This document shows, one piece after another, positions 26,071-35,243 of a DNA stretch of 64,000 nt; position 1 is the first letter of the stretch, and each line of letters begins with the position of its first letter. Position numbers and translations under genes: made by a program. Origin of the DNA: JBGAHD01 sp044226395. GTDB lineage: Bacteria > Pseudomonadota > Gammaproteobacteria > Xanthomonadales > Ahniellaceae. The notes under the pieces were generated by a model. That model was not told where the DNA came from. It ran no database searches and saw only the letters and a list, made by a program, of their open reading frames with translations. The DNA is taken from assembly GCA_044226395.1 (NCBI GenBank), contig JBGAHD010000002.1:434001-498000 (forward strand), in the 5' to 3' direction.

Positions 26071-29000
26071 ATGCCAATCAGATACACGCTCTTTAGTGAA
26101 ACCGACGCGGCTGTCAATACCGCACTTTACAATCAGGCGGTTCTAGACTTTGTTGTGGCGAATGAGGGCATTAGACCGGCGCCTTACATCGATTCAGAGG
26201 GAATACCAACTATCGGTATTGGCTACAATATTAGAATCCGGAGAAACTTGGAGATTGTCGTCATCGGATTTGGCTTTGATCCAGCCGCGGTTCGCGCTGG
26301 TAGCTCTGACACTTTTCTCGATGCTCTGCTAGCAGTCGCTCAAGGCTCATATCAGATTGGCGCCGTTGGCGATGGCGATCTTCTTTCAGATCTGAACGCC
26401 GTGATTGTTCAGTACTATCCAACCGCTTCTGCCCGCCCGAGAGCCTCATTCGCATTCAATGATGCAGCCGAGGCAGTCGCCCTATTTCCGAAGTTCAGAG
26501 CCATTTATGACGGTGAATTGTCGGCTCTCGGAATCCGCGAGTCGAACTTTGGACAGATTGTCCCGGAGTCTCGCGAGCGCATTGCACTTCTTTCTATGAC
26601 TTACAATGGAGGCGGTGGCATCATCAAGGACGGTTTAAGAGGCGCCTTGAAGCCTGGTGATCGTGCGCTCGCATGGTCCGAGATTCGATTTCGCTCGAAT
26701 GGAGGAGCGAGTCGCAGTCGCGGTATTGCAGCGAGGCGGTATGCGGAGAGTCAGATTTTCGGACTATACGAGTCCGGAACGACGGCGGAGAATATCGATC
26801 TTGATGAGGCCCTGTCGATCTATCGAGTGATGGCCCAGACAATTGGCCAGGGAACCGTCACGTGGCGTCAGCAGATGTTTTCTGAAGAGCAGACTTGGGC
26901 GGACTCTCGTGGAGGAAGGCGCACGGGGTCGACTACCCTGGAACTCGCGCGGGACCGCCTGAATGCACTTCCTTTTGTCGCGGAAGTTGCTGAGTCTGAT
27001 CTTCGTCTGGAAGCTTCTCTCTCTTGGGCCGCCGATAGAATTCTGGATGAATACGTTTTTGAGATTCAGAATCCAACCAATACATCGCTTGATCCCGGAG
27101 AGATCTCCCCTCTCGATATCCAACTGGCAGATCCCAGCGGATCGACCCTCCAGGGTATTCAGCGAAATGGATATGTGATCGCAGGGAATCCAAACCCTGC
27201 CGGCCTCCAACTTGAGCACAGAAACGACCTGCTTATTGGCCAAGATGGAGACGATTCGATTAATGGTTATGACGGCAAGGACGTGCTGATTGGCGACGCA
27301 GGTAACGACACTCTAAATGGTGGCGCTGGGGACGACTATTTGGTTGGCGGATCTGGCGAGGACGTGTTGGTGGGTGGCACTGGCGATGACGTACTAGTCG
27401 GCGATGACGCGGACGGAATCGGAGGAGTTTCTGCCGATCAGCTGGACGGCGGAGATGGTAGGGACACTCTCTACGGCGGCGGCGGCGATGATGTACTGTC
27501 GGGTGGGGCGGGAGACGACTTGCTCCTCGGCGGAGCTGGCCAGGACGATTACGTCATCAATCCGCTTGATGGCGGCAGTGACGTTATTGAGGACACCGAT
27601 GGCATCGGTCGGCTGCTGGTATTTTACGGTGGGCAGTACATTCCCATAGCGCCGGGACAGTCGACCCGACTTGACTCTTGTACTTGGAGGTCGACGGCCG
27701 CCGACCTTCCAGTTGAATATCGACTCATTCCAGTCTACGAGATTCCCAATTCCACCCCTGTCCGCACCGACCTGCTGATCACGATTGGGACGACGTCTGT
27801 CACCATTCGCGATTTCTTGAACAGCAACCATTCGGCCGGGCCGGTATCGGCGACGTCGGACGTTGCATCACGGTCTGCTTCTGTCATCACATCAAATACC
27901 ATCGGCGGTGCTCTCGGGATCTTTCTCCCGGGTGACTATGACGTCGGCACTACCGCCCCACCTCAGGTCGACGCGGGTGGATACAACAACGACGGAACCG
28001 GCCCCGAACCACCGGCCAGCCCAGGCTCGACAGTGTTCCTGTCGAACCGCCTGTATTGGGAAGGGTGGACGAACGACCACTGGACCCTGAAGCCTGGGGA
28101 GACCGGCGTCAGCCTCTATGCGTTGGGTGGCGATGACTGGATTCGCGACTCTGATGGCGCGAACTTTATCTATGGCGGATCAGGAAGCGATCGGATCGAG
28201 GGCAACGGCGGCGACGATGGCCTCGTCGGCGAAGGGCGCCTGGTGGTCACCGACAGTTTCGGGCAAACCCAGATCATTCCCGCGATCGACTTGTCGCCTG
28301 CCGATGCTCGCGACGTCTTGATTGGTGGCGCGGGGCACGACCGGATCCTGGGCGAGATCGGCGATGACAAGCTCTACGCCGCGGATGAAGCCACGTACGA
28401 GCAGATTGCGCAGCGCGATCTCAACCAAGCAGGGTCCGGGCAGGTCGGTGACTATCTCGACGGCGGCACGCAGAACGACCTTTTGGTTGGGGATGTGGGT
28501 AATGACATCCTGGCCGGCGGTGCCGGCGATGACCGTATTTTTGGCGGTGGCGGAGACGATCTGATCGTCGCGGATTCACAATTCCGTCAGGGCGACATCA
28601 CGTCGCTGTATCAGTACGTTCCAGGCACGGTTGAGCTGAGCTTCACCGACACCACCGACGCCAATGGCTTTCGAACGGTGGACTATAGCCTGGGCTCGAC
28701 CTTGGAACTTCGTCTCGCGCCGAGTAGCGATCAAGGCAATGACGATCTTCACGGTGGCCAGGGCAATGACGTCATCTATGCCGGCGGTGGTCGGGACTAT
28801 GTCGATGGCGGCATGGGCAACGACTATTTGATAGGTCAAGCGGGTTCAGATCAGATGTACGGCGGCGATGGTGCGGACGTGATCGTCGGCGACGATCGAT
28901 CGGCTCAACCCGACGGCGGCGCGAGCGGTGGCGATGACACGTTGTACGGGGGCGCGGGCAACGACCAGATCTTTGGTGGGGCGAAGGACGACCGACTCGT

Positions 29001-32000
29001 CGGCGATGCCGGAGACGACTACCTCGCGGGCGACGATGCGTGGCTTGATGCCGCCTATCAAGGGGCCGACATCCTGGACGGCGGCGACGGCAATGACCAG
29101 TTGCTGGGATTTGGCGGCGATGATGAGCTCCGCGGTGGCGCCGGCAACGACGTCCTGTTTGGCGATGGTGGCGCAGTCGATGGCGATGATCAGCTGTATG
29201 GCGGCGATGGCGATGATCAGCTGACCGGCGGCGGCGGCGACGACGTGCTCGATGGCGGACGTGGCAACGACCTGCTCGAAGGCGGCGCGGGCGATGACGT
29301 CTATCGAATCGGCACCAACCAGGGCCAAGACTTCCTGGTCGACACGGAAGGCGCCAACACGCTTATTCTTGCTATGGGCTCGGCGGCGATCTCGGTCGAG
29401 TGGTCGCCGTTGGACGCCGCGAATTTGACCATTCGGACCGGCGCTTCCAGCTTCGTCCAGCTGGTCGGGGGGATGATTTCCAATGGCGTGGATCAGATCT
29501 CCGTCGGCGGGGAGACCTACTCCCGGGCAGAGTTCATCAATCGCTTTGTCACCGGCCCCGTGGCGGTGAGCACGACGATTGAACACGCCAACATTGCGGG
29601 TGGCTCGGGCAACGACACCCTCACGGCAACCGGCGGCGGCGCAACCCTGGCAGGCGGTTCCGGCAATGACATTCTCACCGGTCAGGGCGGCAATAACACC
29701 TACGTCTACAACGGCGGGGATGGCAACGACCGTATTGTTGACACCGGTAATCGCGTGATCAATGGCCAGGCCGCCTCCAACGTGCTTCGGTTTGGAGAAG
29801 GCATTGCAGCGGCCGACCTGACCCTGGACTACGGTCCGTCCGGCGTGATCGTGAGGATTGGCGAGGACGGCGAGACCGTCGAGCTCTCGCGCTTTTCCTC
29901 GTTCGACACGGTCGGCACGCGCACCATAGACGTGTTCCAGTTCGCGGACGGCACCTCGCTGACCTACGCCCAATTACTGGAACGAGGCTTTGATCACCAA
30001 GGCACGACGGGTAACGACACAATCAGCGGCAGCTCCGTTGTCGACCGCATCCAGGGCGGCGATGGCAACGACAGCATTTCCGGCGGTGACGGGGACGATG
30101 TTCTCAACGGCGGTAACGGCAACGATCATCTGAGCGGTGACTCGGGCAACAATACCCTTCTCGGCGGCGCGGGTGACGACACGTACACGGTCGGCGCCAG
30201 TGACCAGGTGGTTGAGCTGGCCGGTGAAGGTACGGACACCGCCTACGTGCTGTCCAATTACACGCTGGCAGACAATCTCGAAAATGCCGTCGTACAGATC
30301 GAGAATCAGGACGTCAATGTTACGGGCAATGCTCTCAACAATGTGTTGACCGGCAGCGGCCGCGCGAACGTACTCGACGGCCAGGCGGGCAACGATACCT
30401 TGACGGGTGGCGTCGGCAACGATGTGCTCATTGGCGGGCTCGGCAATGACACGATGTATGGCGAAAGCGGCAGTGACACGTATCGCTACGCGCGCGGCGA
30501 TGGCACCGACACGATCGAGAACCGCGATAGCTCAGCCAACAGCACCGATGTACTGCAGTTCACCGACCTCAATGCCTCGGATCTGCAGGGTTCGCGCATT
30601 GGCAACGATCTGGTCCTGGTGACACCCCCGCTGCCGGACGGCAGTGGCGGCGGAACGATCACCCTGCGCAACTACTTCAGCGGCGATGCTGTGGACCTGA
30701 TCACCTTCGCCAATGGCGCCCAGTGGACGTACGCCGACGCTGTGTCGCAGTTCCCGGTCGTGTTCACCGACAACGCGGAGACGATCACCGGCACGCCGGA
30801 GGACGATTCGTATGATCTCCGAGGCGGCAACGATACCGCGAGCGGTCAGGACGGGAATGACACGATTCGCGGCGGCAACGGCAACGATACGATCAGTGGC
30901 AACAACGGCAATGACCTGTTGTTTGGCGACGCCGGTGACGATGTCCTGAGCGGCGGCGATGGCAATGATCAGCTCAACGGCGGTACGGGCAACGATACCT
31001 TGGGCGGCGGCGCGGGCGACGATCTATTCCTGTTCGATCGCAATCAGGGCAATGACACGGTGATTGCGACCGTGGGGGGTGGTGCAACCGAGACCGACAT
31101 TCTGCGCATTGGCGCAGGCTACACCCCCGCCGACGTCAAGGTGGAAGTAAATGCCAGCGACCTGGTCCTGCGATTCTCGGACTCGGCCTCCTTGACCATC
31201 CGCTACTACACCGTCGGCGCCACCTACGAGGTCGATCGCATTGAGTTTGCGGACGGAACGGTGTGGACACCAACGGAAATCTATGCGCGGCTGCTCGCCA
31301 CGACGGTCGGCGGCGACACCGTGACCGGATTCGCTCGCCCAGACACGATCGATGGCCAGGGTGGCAACGACACGCTCTCGGGCGGCGCCGGCAATGACAT
31401 CCTGCGCGGAGGCGATGGCATCGACGATGTGCGCGGCGACGCGGGCGACGACGATGTCGCCGGTGGGTCGGGCAACGACGTGCTCGCCGGAGCCGATGGC
31501 AACGATACCTTCCGGTTTGGCCGAGGCGATGGTGGTGATCGACTAACCGATACCGCGGGCAGCGACCGAATCCTCCTGGGCACGGGCATCTTGCCGACCC
31601 ACGTCACGCTCTATCGCACCAGCATCTCGTCGGGAGCCGCCGACGATCTGGTGATTGTCATCGATGGGGGTACGACCCAACTGCGCGTGGATGGCTTCTT
31701 CGCCGCCAGTTCAGATCGGGCCGTCGAGCAGATCGTCTTCGAGAACGGCACCGTCTGGGATCTCTCCACAATCACCAGCATGGCGCAGGTTGTCACGGGT
31801 ACGATCGACACACAGATCGGCACTTCGGGCAACGACACATTCACGGTCGACCATGCGGGCGACTCGGTCTCGGGCGGCGCGGGCACGGATCTCGTCAACA
31901 GCAGTGTCAATCACACGCTTGCCCCTGACGTCGAGAACCTCACGCTGACCGGAACCTTCAATATTGACGGGACCGGCAATACCCTCAACAACACCATCAC

Positions 32001-33648
32001 CGGCAATGCGGCGAACAATGTTCTGCGTGGCGGGACGGGGTCCGACATTCTTATCGGCGGTGCAGGCGACGACATCTACTACACGGGCGCCGCTTCGACG
32101 CTAGACCGTTTCAGCGACGATCTGGAGACCGTCGTTGAAGCCGCGAACGAAGGCACGGACACGGTGATCGTGGCGACGTACTCGTATTCGTTGTCGGTCA
32201 ACGTGGAGAATCTGGTCGCGCAGTGGCTGTCCTTTGCGTGGCAATCAGGCGGTGCGTTCGTGCAACGCATGTTCACGGGCAACGCGCTCGACAACATCAT
32301 CGACGCCTCTGCCATGCGGCTCAATGGGTCGAACACGTTGGCACCGACACGCCTCGATGGCGGGCAAGGTGCGGACACGCTGATTGGCAATGAAGCGGCA
32401 GATACCTACGTGGTCGACAACGTAGGCGACACGATCATTGAACTGGACGCGCGCGTAACAAACCAGTCCGTTGATACGGTCCAGACCACGATCAACTGGA
32501 CGCTGGGCGCGAACCTGGAGAATCTTGTCCTGTCTGGCAATAGCGCCATTAGCGGCACGGGCAACGCGCAGGCCAATCGTCTGGAAGGCGATCAGAATAG
32601 TGCGGCCAATGTCCTGACTGGTGGCGCGGGCGACGATACGTACGTGCTTGGCGTTGGTGATACAGCCGTTGAGTTGGCAAACGAGGGCGTCGATACGGTG
32701 GTCCTGGCGCGCAATCAGATCAGCACCATCAATCTCGGGGATTTCGCCAATATTGAGAACGCCGAGTTGGCGACCAACATGTTCGGCTCGACGCTCAATG
32801 GAACCGCGGGAAACAATCGGCTCACCGGCAACGTGTCCGGCAATACGATTCAGGGTGGTGCCGGCGATGACGTGATCTTCGACACGGCAGTCACATCGCA
32901 GTCAACCAGTTTCGACATGGACACACTGTATGGCGGGGAAGGCAACGACACGATCACGTCTCGCTATAGCAATGACACGATCATTGGTGGCCTGGGAGAT
33001 GACATCCTGATCGGCGGGTCGGGCTTTGCCACCTATCGGTACGGCGCGCTGGACGGCCGCGATGAGATCACGGATTCTGGTGGCACGGATGCGATCGAGT
33101 TCGGTGCGGGAATCACGACGTCGCAAGTGAGCTTCCTCCGGTCGGGTACCGACTTGCTCGTGCGGGTCGGATCGACCGATGCCAATCAGATTCGCGTGCA
33201 CAACTATTTCACGGCATCGGGCACAGTGAACTCGTTCAACGAGATCGAGCAGTTTGCGTTCAACGGCGGCCCCACGTGGGGTCGGACGGAAGTCCTTGCC
33301 AATCTCACGGTGCTTCCTAATAGCGCAGCAAGTTTCACGGCGGATGTGATCGGCAACGGGGTGGATGAAGCACCCGAGGTTCCTTACCTGGACGACACGC
33401 TCGCCGATTTTGCGCAGCGTCCCGCCCCCCGAGGGGAACCGACGCCGCTTTCGCCGTGGGATCTCGTCGATGCCGCCGCGTCCGACGGAGGGGATTTTGT
33501 CGGCGAGCTGGATGCCATCATGCCAACCGCCTATCGTGACCTTGGCTTGACCGACGCCCTGCCCGGCTGCGGCCTCACGCCAGTCACGCAGCATGGCCGA
33601 CAGCGCCTCTGGAGCGCTGAGCACCGACAGATGAATTGGCAGAACTAG
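26071..33648 (+). CDS. Giant RTX protein with N-terminal GH24-type lysozyme domain
   Basis: A 2525-residue type I secretion substrate. There is no Sec signal. Residues about 20-235 form a T4-type (GH24) lysozyme: E32 in NEGI, D41 in YIDS and T47 in PTIGIG keep the 9- and 6-residue spacings of T4 lysozyme E11, D20 and T26. A late RGIAARRYAESQIF block matches the end of the fold. Residues about 235-385 are an unknown linker. From about 387 to 2320 come many GGxGxDxLx calcium-binding arrays, interrupted by haemolysin-related modules (such as VFQFADGTSLTYAQLLERG). The C-terminal 200 residues should hold the secretion signal. The 5' part is AT-richer than the repeats. It should cleave peptidoglycan of rival cells. 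Confidence 0.93.
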   Translation: MPIRYTLFSETDAAVNTALYNQAVLDFVVANEGIRPAPYIDSEGIPTIGIGYNIRIRRNLEIVVIGFGFDPAAVRAGSSDTFLDALLAVAQGSYQIGAVGDGDLLSDLNAVIVQYYPTASARPRASFAFNDAAEAVALFPKFRAIYDGELSALGIRESNFGQIVPESRERIALLSMTYNGGGGIIKDGLRGALKPGDRALAWSEIRFRSNGGASRSRGIAARRYAESQIFGLYESGTTAENIDLDEALSIYRVMAQTIGQGTVTWRQQMFSEEQTWADSRGGRRTGSTTLELARDRLNALPFVAEVAESDLRLEASLSWAADRILDEYVFEIQNPTNTSLDPGEISPLDIQLADPSGSTLQGIQRNGYVIAGNPNPAGLQLEHRNDLLIGQDGDDSINGYDGKDVLIGDAGNDTLNGGAGDDYLVGGSGEDVLVGGTGDDVLVGDDADGIGGVSADQLDGGDGRDTLYGGGGDDVLSGGAGDDLLLGGAGQDDYVINPLDGGSDVIEDTDGIGRLLVFYGGQYIPIAPGQSTRLDSCTWRSTAADLPVEYRLIPVYEIPNSTPVRTDLLITIGTTSVTIRDFLNSNHSAGPVSATSDVASRSASVITSNTIGGALGIFLPGDYDVGTTAPPQVDAGGYNNDGTGPEPPASPGSTVFLSNRLYWEGWTNDHWTLKPGETGVSLYALGGDDWIRDSDGANFIYGGSGSDRIEGNGGDDGLVGEGRLVVTDSFGQTQIIPAIDLSPADARDVLIGGAGHDRILGEIGDDKLYAADEATYEQIAQRDLNQAGSGQVGDYLDGGTQNDLLVGDVGNDILAGGAGDDRIFGGGGDDLIVADSQFRQGDITSLYQYVPGTVELSFTDTTDANGFRTVDYSLGSTLELRLAPSSDQGNDDLHGGQGNDVIYAGGGRDYVDGGMGNDYLIGQAGSDQMYGGDGADVIVGDDRSAQPDGGASGGDDTLYGGAGNDQIFGGAKDDRLVGDAGDDYLAGDDAWLDAAYQGADILDGGDGNDQLLGFGGDDELRGGAGNDVLFGDGGAVDGDDQLYGGDGDDQLTGGGGDDVLDGGRGNDLLEGGAGDDVYRIGTNQGQDFLVDTEGANTLILAMGSAAISVEWSPLDAANLTIRTGASSFVQLVGGMISNGVDQISVGGETYSRAEFINRFVTGPVAVSTTIEHANIAGGSGNDTLTATGGGATLAGGSGNDILTGQGGNNTYVYNGGDGNDRIVDTGNRVINGQAASNVLRFGEGIAAADLTLDYGPSGVIVRIGEDGETVELSRFSSFDTVGTRTIDVFQFADGTSLTYAQLLERGFDHQGTTGNDTISGSSVVDRIQGGDGNDSISGGDGDDVLNGGNGNDHLSGDSGNNTLLGGAGDDTYTVGASDQVVELAGEGTDTAYVLSNYTLADNLENAVVQIENQDVNVTGNALNNVLTGSGRANVLDGQAGNDTLTGGVGNDVLIGGLGNDTMYGESGSDTYRYARGDGTDTIENRDSSANSTDVLQFTDLNASDLQGSRIGNDLVLVTPPLPDGSGGGTITLRNYFSGDAVDLITFANGAQWTYADAVSQFPVVFTDNAETITGTPEDDSYDLRGGNDTASGQDGNDTIRGGNGNDTISGNNGNDLLFGDAGDDVLSGGDGNDQLNGGTGNDTLGGGAGDDLFLFDRNQGNDTVIATVGGGATETDILRIGAGYTPADVKVEVNASDLVLRFSDSASLTIRYYTVGATYEVDRIEFADGTVWTPTEIYARLLATTVGGDTVTGFARPDTIDGQGGNDTLSGGAGNDILRGGDGIDDVRGDAGDDDVAGGSGNDVLAGADGNDTFRFGRGDGGDRLTDTAGSDRILLGTGILPTHVTLYRTSISSGAADDLVIVIDGGTTQLRVDGFFAASSDRAVEQIVFENGTVWDLSTITSMAQVVTGTIDTQIGTSGNDTFTVDHAGDSVSGGAGTDLVNSSVNHTLAPDVENLTLTGTFNIDGTGNTLNNTITGNAANNVLRGGTGSDILIGGAGDDIYYTGAASTLDRFSDDLETVVEAANEGTDTVIVATYSYSLSVNVENLVAQWLSFAWQSGGAFVQRMFTGNALDNIIDASAMRLNGSNTLAPTRLDGGQGADTLIGNEAADTYVVDNVGDTIIELDARVTNQSVDTVQTTINWTLGANLENLVLSGNSAISGTGNAQANRLEGDQNSAANVLTGGAGDDTYVLGVGDTAVELANEGVDTVVLARNQISTINLGDFANIENAELATNMFGSTLNGTAGNNRLTGNVSGNTIQGGAGDDVIFDTAVTSQSTSFDMDTLYGGEGNDTITSRYSNDTIIGGLGDDILIGGSGFATYRYGALDGRDEITDSGGTDAIEFGAGITTSQVSFLRSGTDLLVRVGSTDANQIRVHNYFTASGTVNSFNEIEQFAFNGGPTWGRTEVLANLTVLPNSAASFTADVIGNGVDEAPEVPYLDDTLADFAQRPAPRGEPTPLSPWDLVDAAASDGGDFVGELDAIMPTAYRDLGLTDALPGCGLTPVTQHGRQRLWSAEHRQMNWQN
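27229..33030 (+). repeat. RTX nonapeptide repeat arrays inside the giant gene
   Basis: The DNA is a degenerate tandem of 27-base units coding GGxGxDxLx-type nonapeptides, in clusters separated by non-repeat modules of 50-150 residues. The repeats bind calcium and fold outside the cell. GC-rich codons (GGC, GAC) dominate here, in contrast to the first 1.2 kb of the gene. The repeat DNA is a likely substrate for recombination that could change protein length. Confidence 0.9.
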
Positions 33649-33678
33649 CGTGGCGAATGACAGGGAGTGTCTGCTGCG

Positions 33679-35031
33679 ATGACGTCGGCCATTCACGACC
33701 GGGAGTTCGTGCCGGTGCGCCTCCTCGCTACCGAGGGGGCGCCCAGCTCAGTGGCCCGCTGGGTGCTCTATGCGATCTTGCTTTTGGTAGGTGCGCTTTT
33801 CCTCCTTGCCTTTTTCGGCCGGGTTGACCAGGTCGCCGTCTCTCGCGGACGCCTGATCCCGACGTCCTACGTGCAGGTCATCCAGGCGGCCCGCGCCGGG
33901 ATCATTCGCGAGATCTTGGCGCGCGAGGGCAGCCACGTTCACAAGGGCGATCCACTCGTACGCCTGGAAGAACAGGTCGTGGGCGCACGCGCTGACGCGA
34001 GTGCGTTGCAACTGGAGAGGTCACGGCTCAACCTGGTCCGTGTTGGAGCTCAACTTGAGAGTCGTCCTCTGGAGCTTCCCAAGGACGCTGATCCGGGCGT
34101 CGCCTCCGAGACGATCGCTCGCTTCGCCTCGGAGACCCGCGCTCACGACGCTGAGTTGGCGCAAGAGCGCGCCGGCCTGTCGCAGCGACATAAGGAGCGA
34201 GAGGCCACCGATGCTCGGGTCGAGGAACTTGTGCAGACGCTCGATCGCTTGCGCCAGGAGGAGGCCGCGATCAACCAGATGGCGAGCAAGGGATATGTAT
34301 CCCGCCTCCAGGCACTGGCCAAGGAGCGCGAGCGCATCAGCGCCGAGCAACAGCTTGTCGCCGAACGTCAACGACTCCTCGCGGCGGACGACGCGATCGA
34401 GCAGCAGCGCCAACGTGTCGCCGGCGTCACCGCGAACTATCGACAGACCCTGGAGCGGGAGGCAAACGAACTACGGCGCGAGGTTTCCGCGCTGATCGCG
34501 GACCAAGAGGAGTCCTCGGAGGCCCGAGACGCGAGCATCCTCCGTGCCCCGCAAGACGGTGTGGTCAAGGATCTTGCCACTCATACGATCGGGTCCTTTG
34601 TCCAGGCGGGCGACGCCGTCATGAGCTTGGTGCCGGACGATGACGACCTCCGAGCTGAAATCTGGATCGACAACCAGGACATGGAACGCGTCCACGAGGG
34701 CCTTGGTGTTCGGCTCAAGATTGACGCCCTGGACTTCCGCAGGCACGGGCTGCTGCCAGGCACCTTAGTCCATGTCGGACCGGACGCCACCGAACCGCAA
34801 GCGAACGGCGGTCGCGGGTCCACCTCCGCGACCGCACCAGGCGAGAGACCCCCGGCTTTCCGAGGACTGGTGGCCATCTCTCGGGAAGACTTCGAGCGCA
34901 TGCGCAATGGAGGCCGACTCAGCCCCGGCATGGCGGTGACAGCCGAGATACTGGTCGGCAAGCGCACCGTCATGGAGTACCTGCTTTCCCCAATCAAGGG
35001 CGTCGCCAGTGAGGCTGGGCAAGAGCCATAG
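33679..35031 (+). CDS. Type I secretion periplasmic adaptor, HlyD family
   Basis: The membrane-fusion protein that links the HlyB-type transporter to an outer-membrane TolC channel; 450 residues. One N-terminal transmembrane helix (ARWVLYAILLLVGALFLLAF, about 26-45) is followed by the first half of the lipoyl-like domain (GIIREILAREGSHVHKGDPL), a long coiled-coil hairpin (about 100-275, Arg/Glu/Gln-rich) and the second half (ILRAPQDGVVKDLATHTIGS) plus beta-barrel. ATG 33679 is preceded by CAGGGAG eleven bases away; GTG 33667 is an alternative. It lies 30 bases after the RTX gene, so the two should be cotranscribed. Confidence 0.94.
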   Translation: MTSAIHDREFVPVRLLATEGAPSSVARWVLYAILLLVGALFLLAFFGRVDQVAVSRGRLIPTSYVQVIQAARAGIIREILAREGSHVHKGDPLVRLEEQVVGARADASALQLERSRLNLVRVGAQLESRPLELPKDADPGVASETIARFASETRAHDAELAQERAGLSQRHKEREATDARVEELVQTLDRLRQEEAAINQMASKGYVSRLQALAKERERISAEQQLVAERQRLLAADDAIEQQRQRVAGVTANYRQTLEREANELRREVSALIADQEESSEARDASILRAPQDGVVKDLATHTIGSFVQAGDAVMSLVPDDDDLRAEIWIDNQDMERVHEGLGVRLKIDALDFRRHGLLPGTLVHVGPDATEPQANGGRGSTSATAPGERPPAFRGLVAISREDFERMRNGGRLSPGMAVTAEILVGKRTVMEYLLSPIKGVASEAGQEP

Positions 35032-35130
35032 AGCTAAACGCTGCTCGAATTCCCTCGTACGTAGCAGTCCTTCCGCACCACGGCGCACGCCTTTGCGCGT
35101 CGAGTTTGATTCCGGTTACCCTGGCCCCAC

Positions 35131-35155
35131 CATTGGCGCCGAATTCGCGCCAATG
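35131..35155. terminator. Hairpin between convergent genes
   Basis: CATTGGCGC at 35131-35139 pairs perfectly with GCGCCAATG at 35147-35155 around a seven-base loop. It lies between the convergent ends of the HlyD-type and haloperoxidase genes, where a bidirectional terminator is expected. No T-run follows, so termination is plausible rather than shown. Confidence 0.45.
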
Positions 35156-35243
35156 GCAGCTCTCCTTCACCTTCGATGACGTGCAACGAACGAACACGCG
35201 CATCGAGACCGACCCCGCGCTCGGGGCCGGCCAGGGTCGATGC

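Noticed and set aside
28846..29973. A 375-codon minus-strand open frame
   Set aside because: Produced by the repeated GGC-GAC RTX codons read in reverse; shadow of the giant gene.
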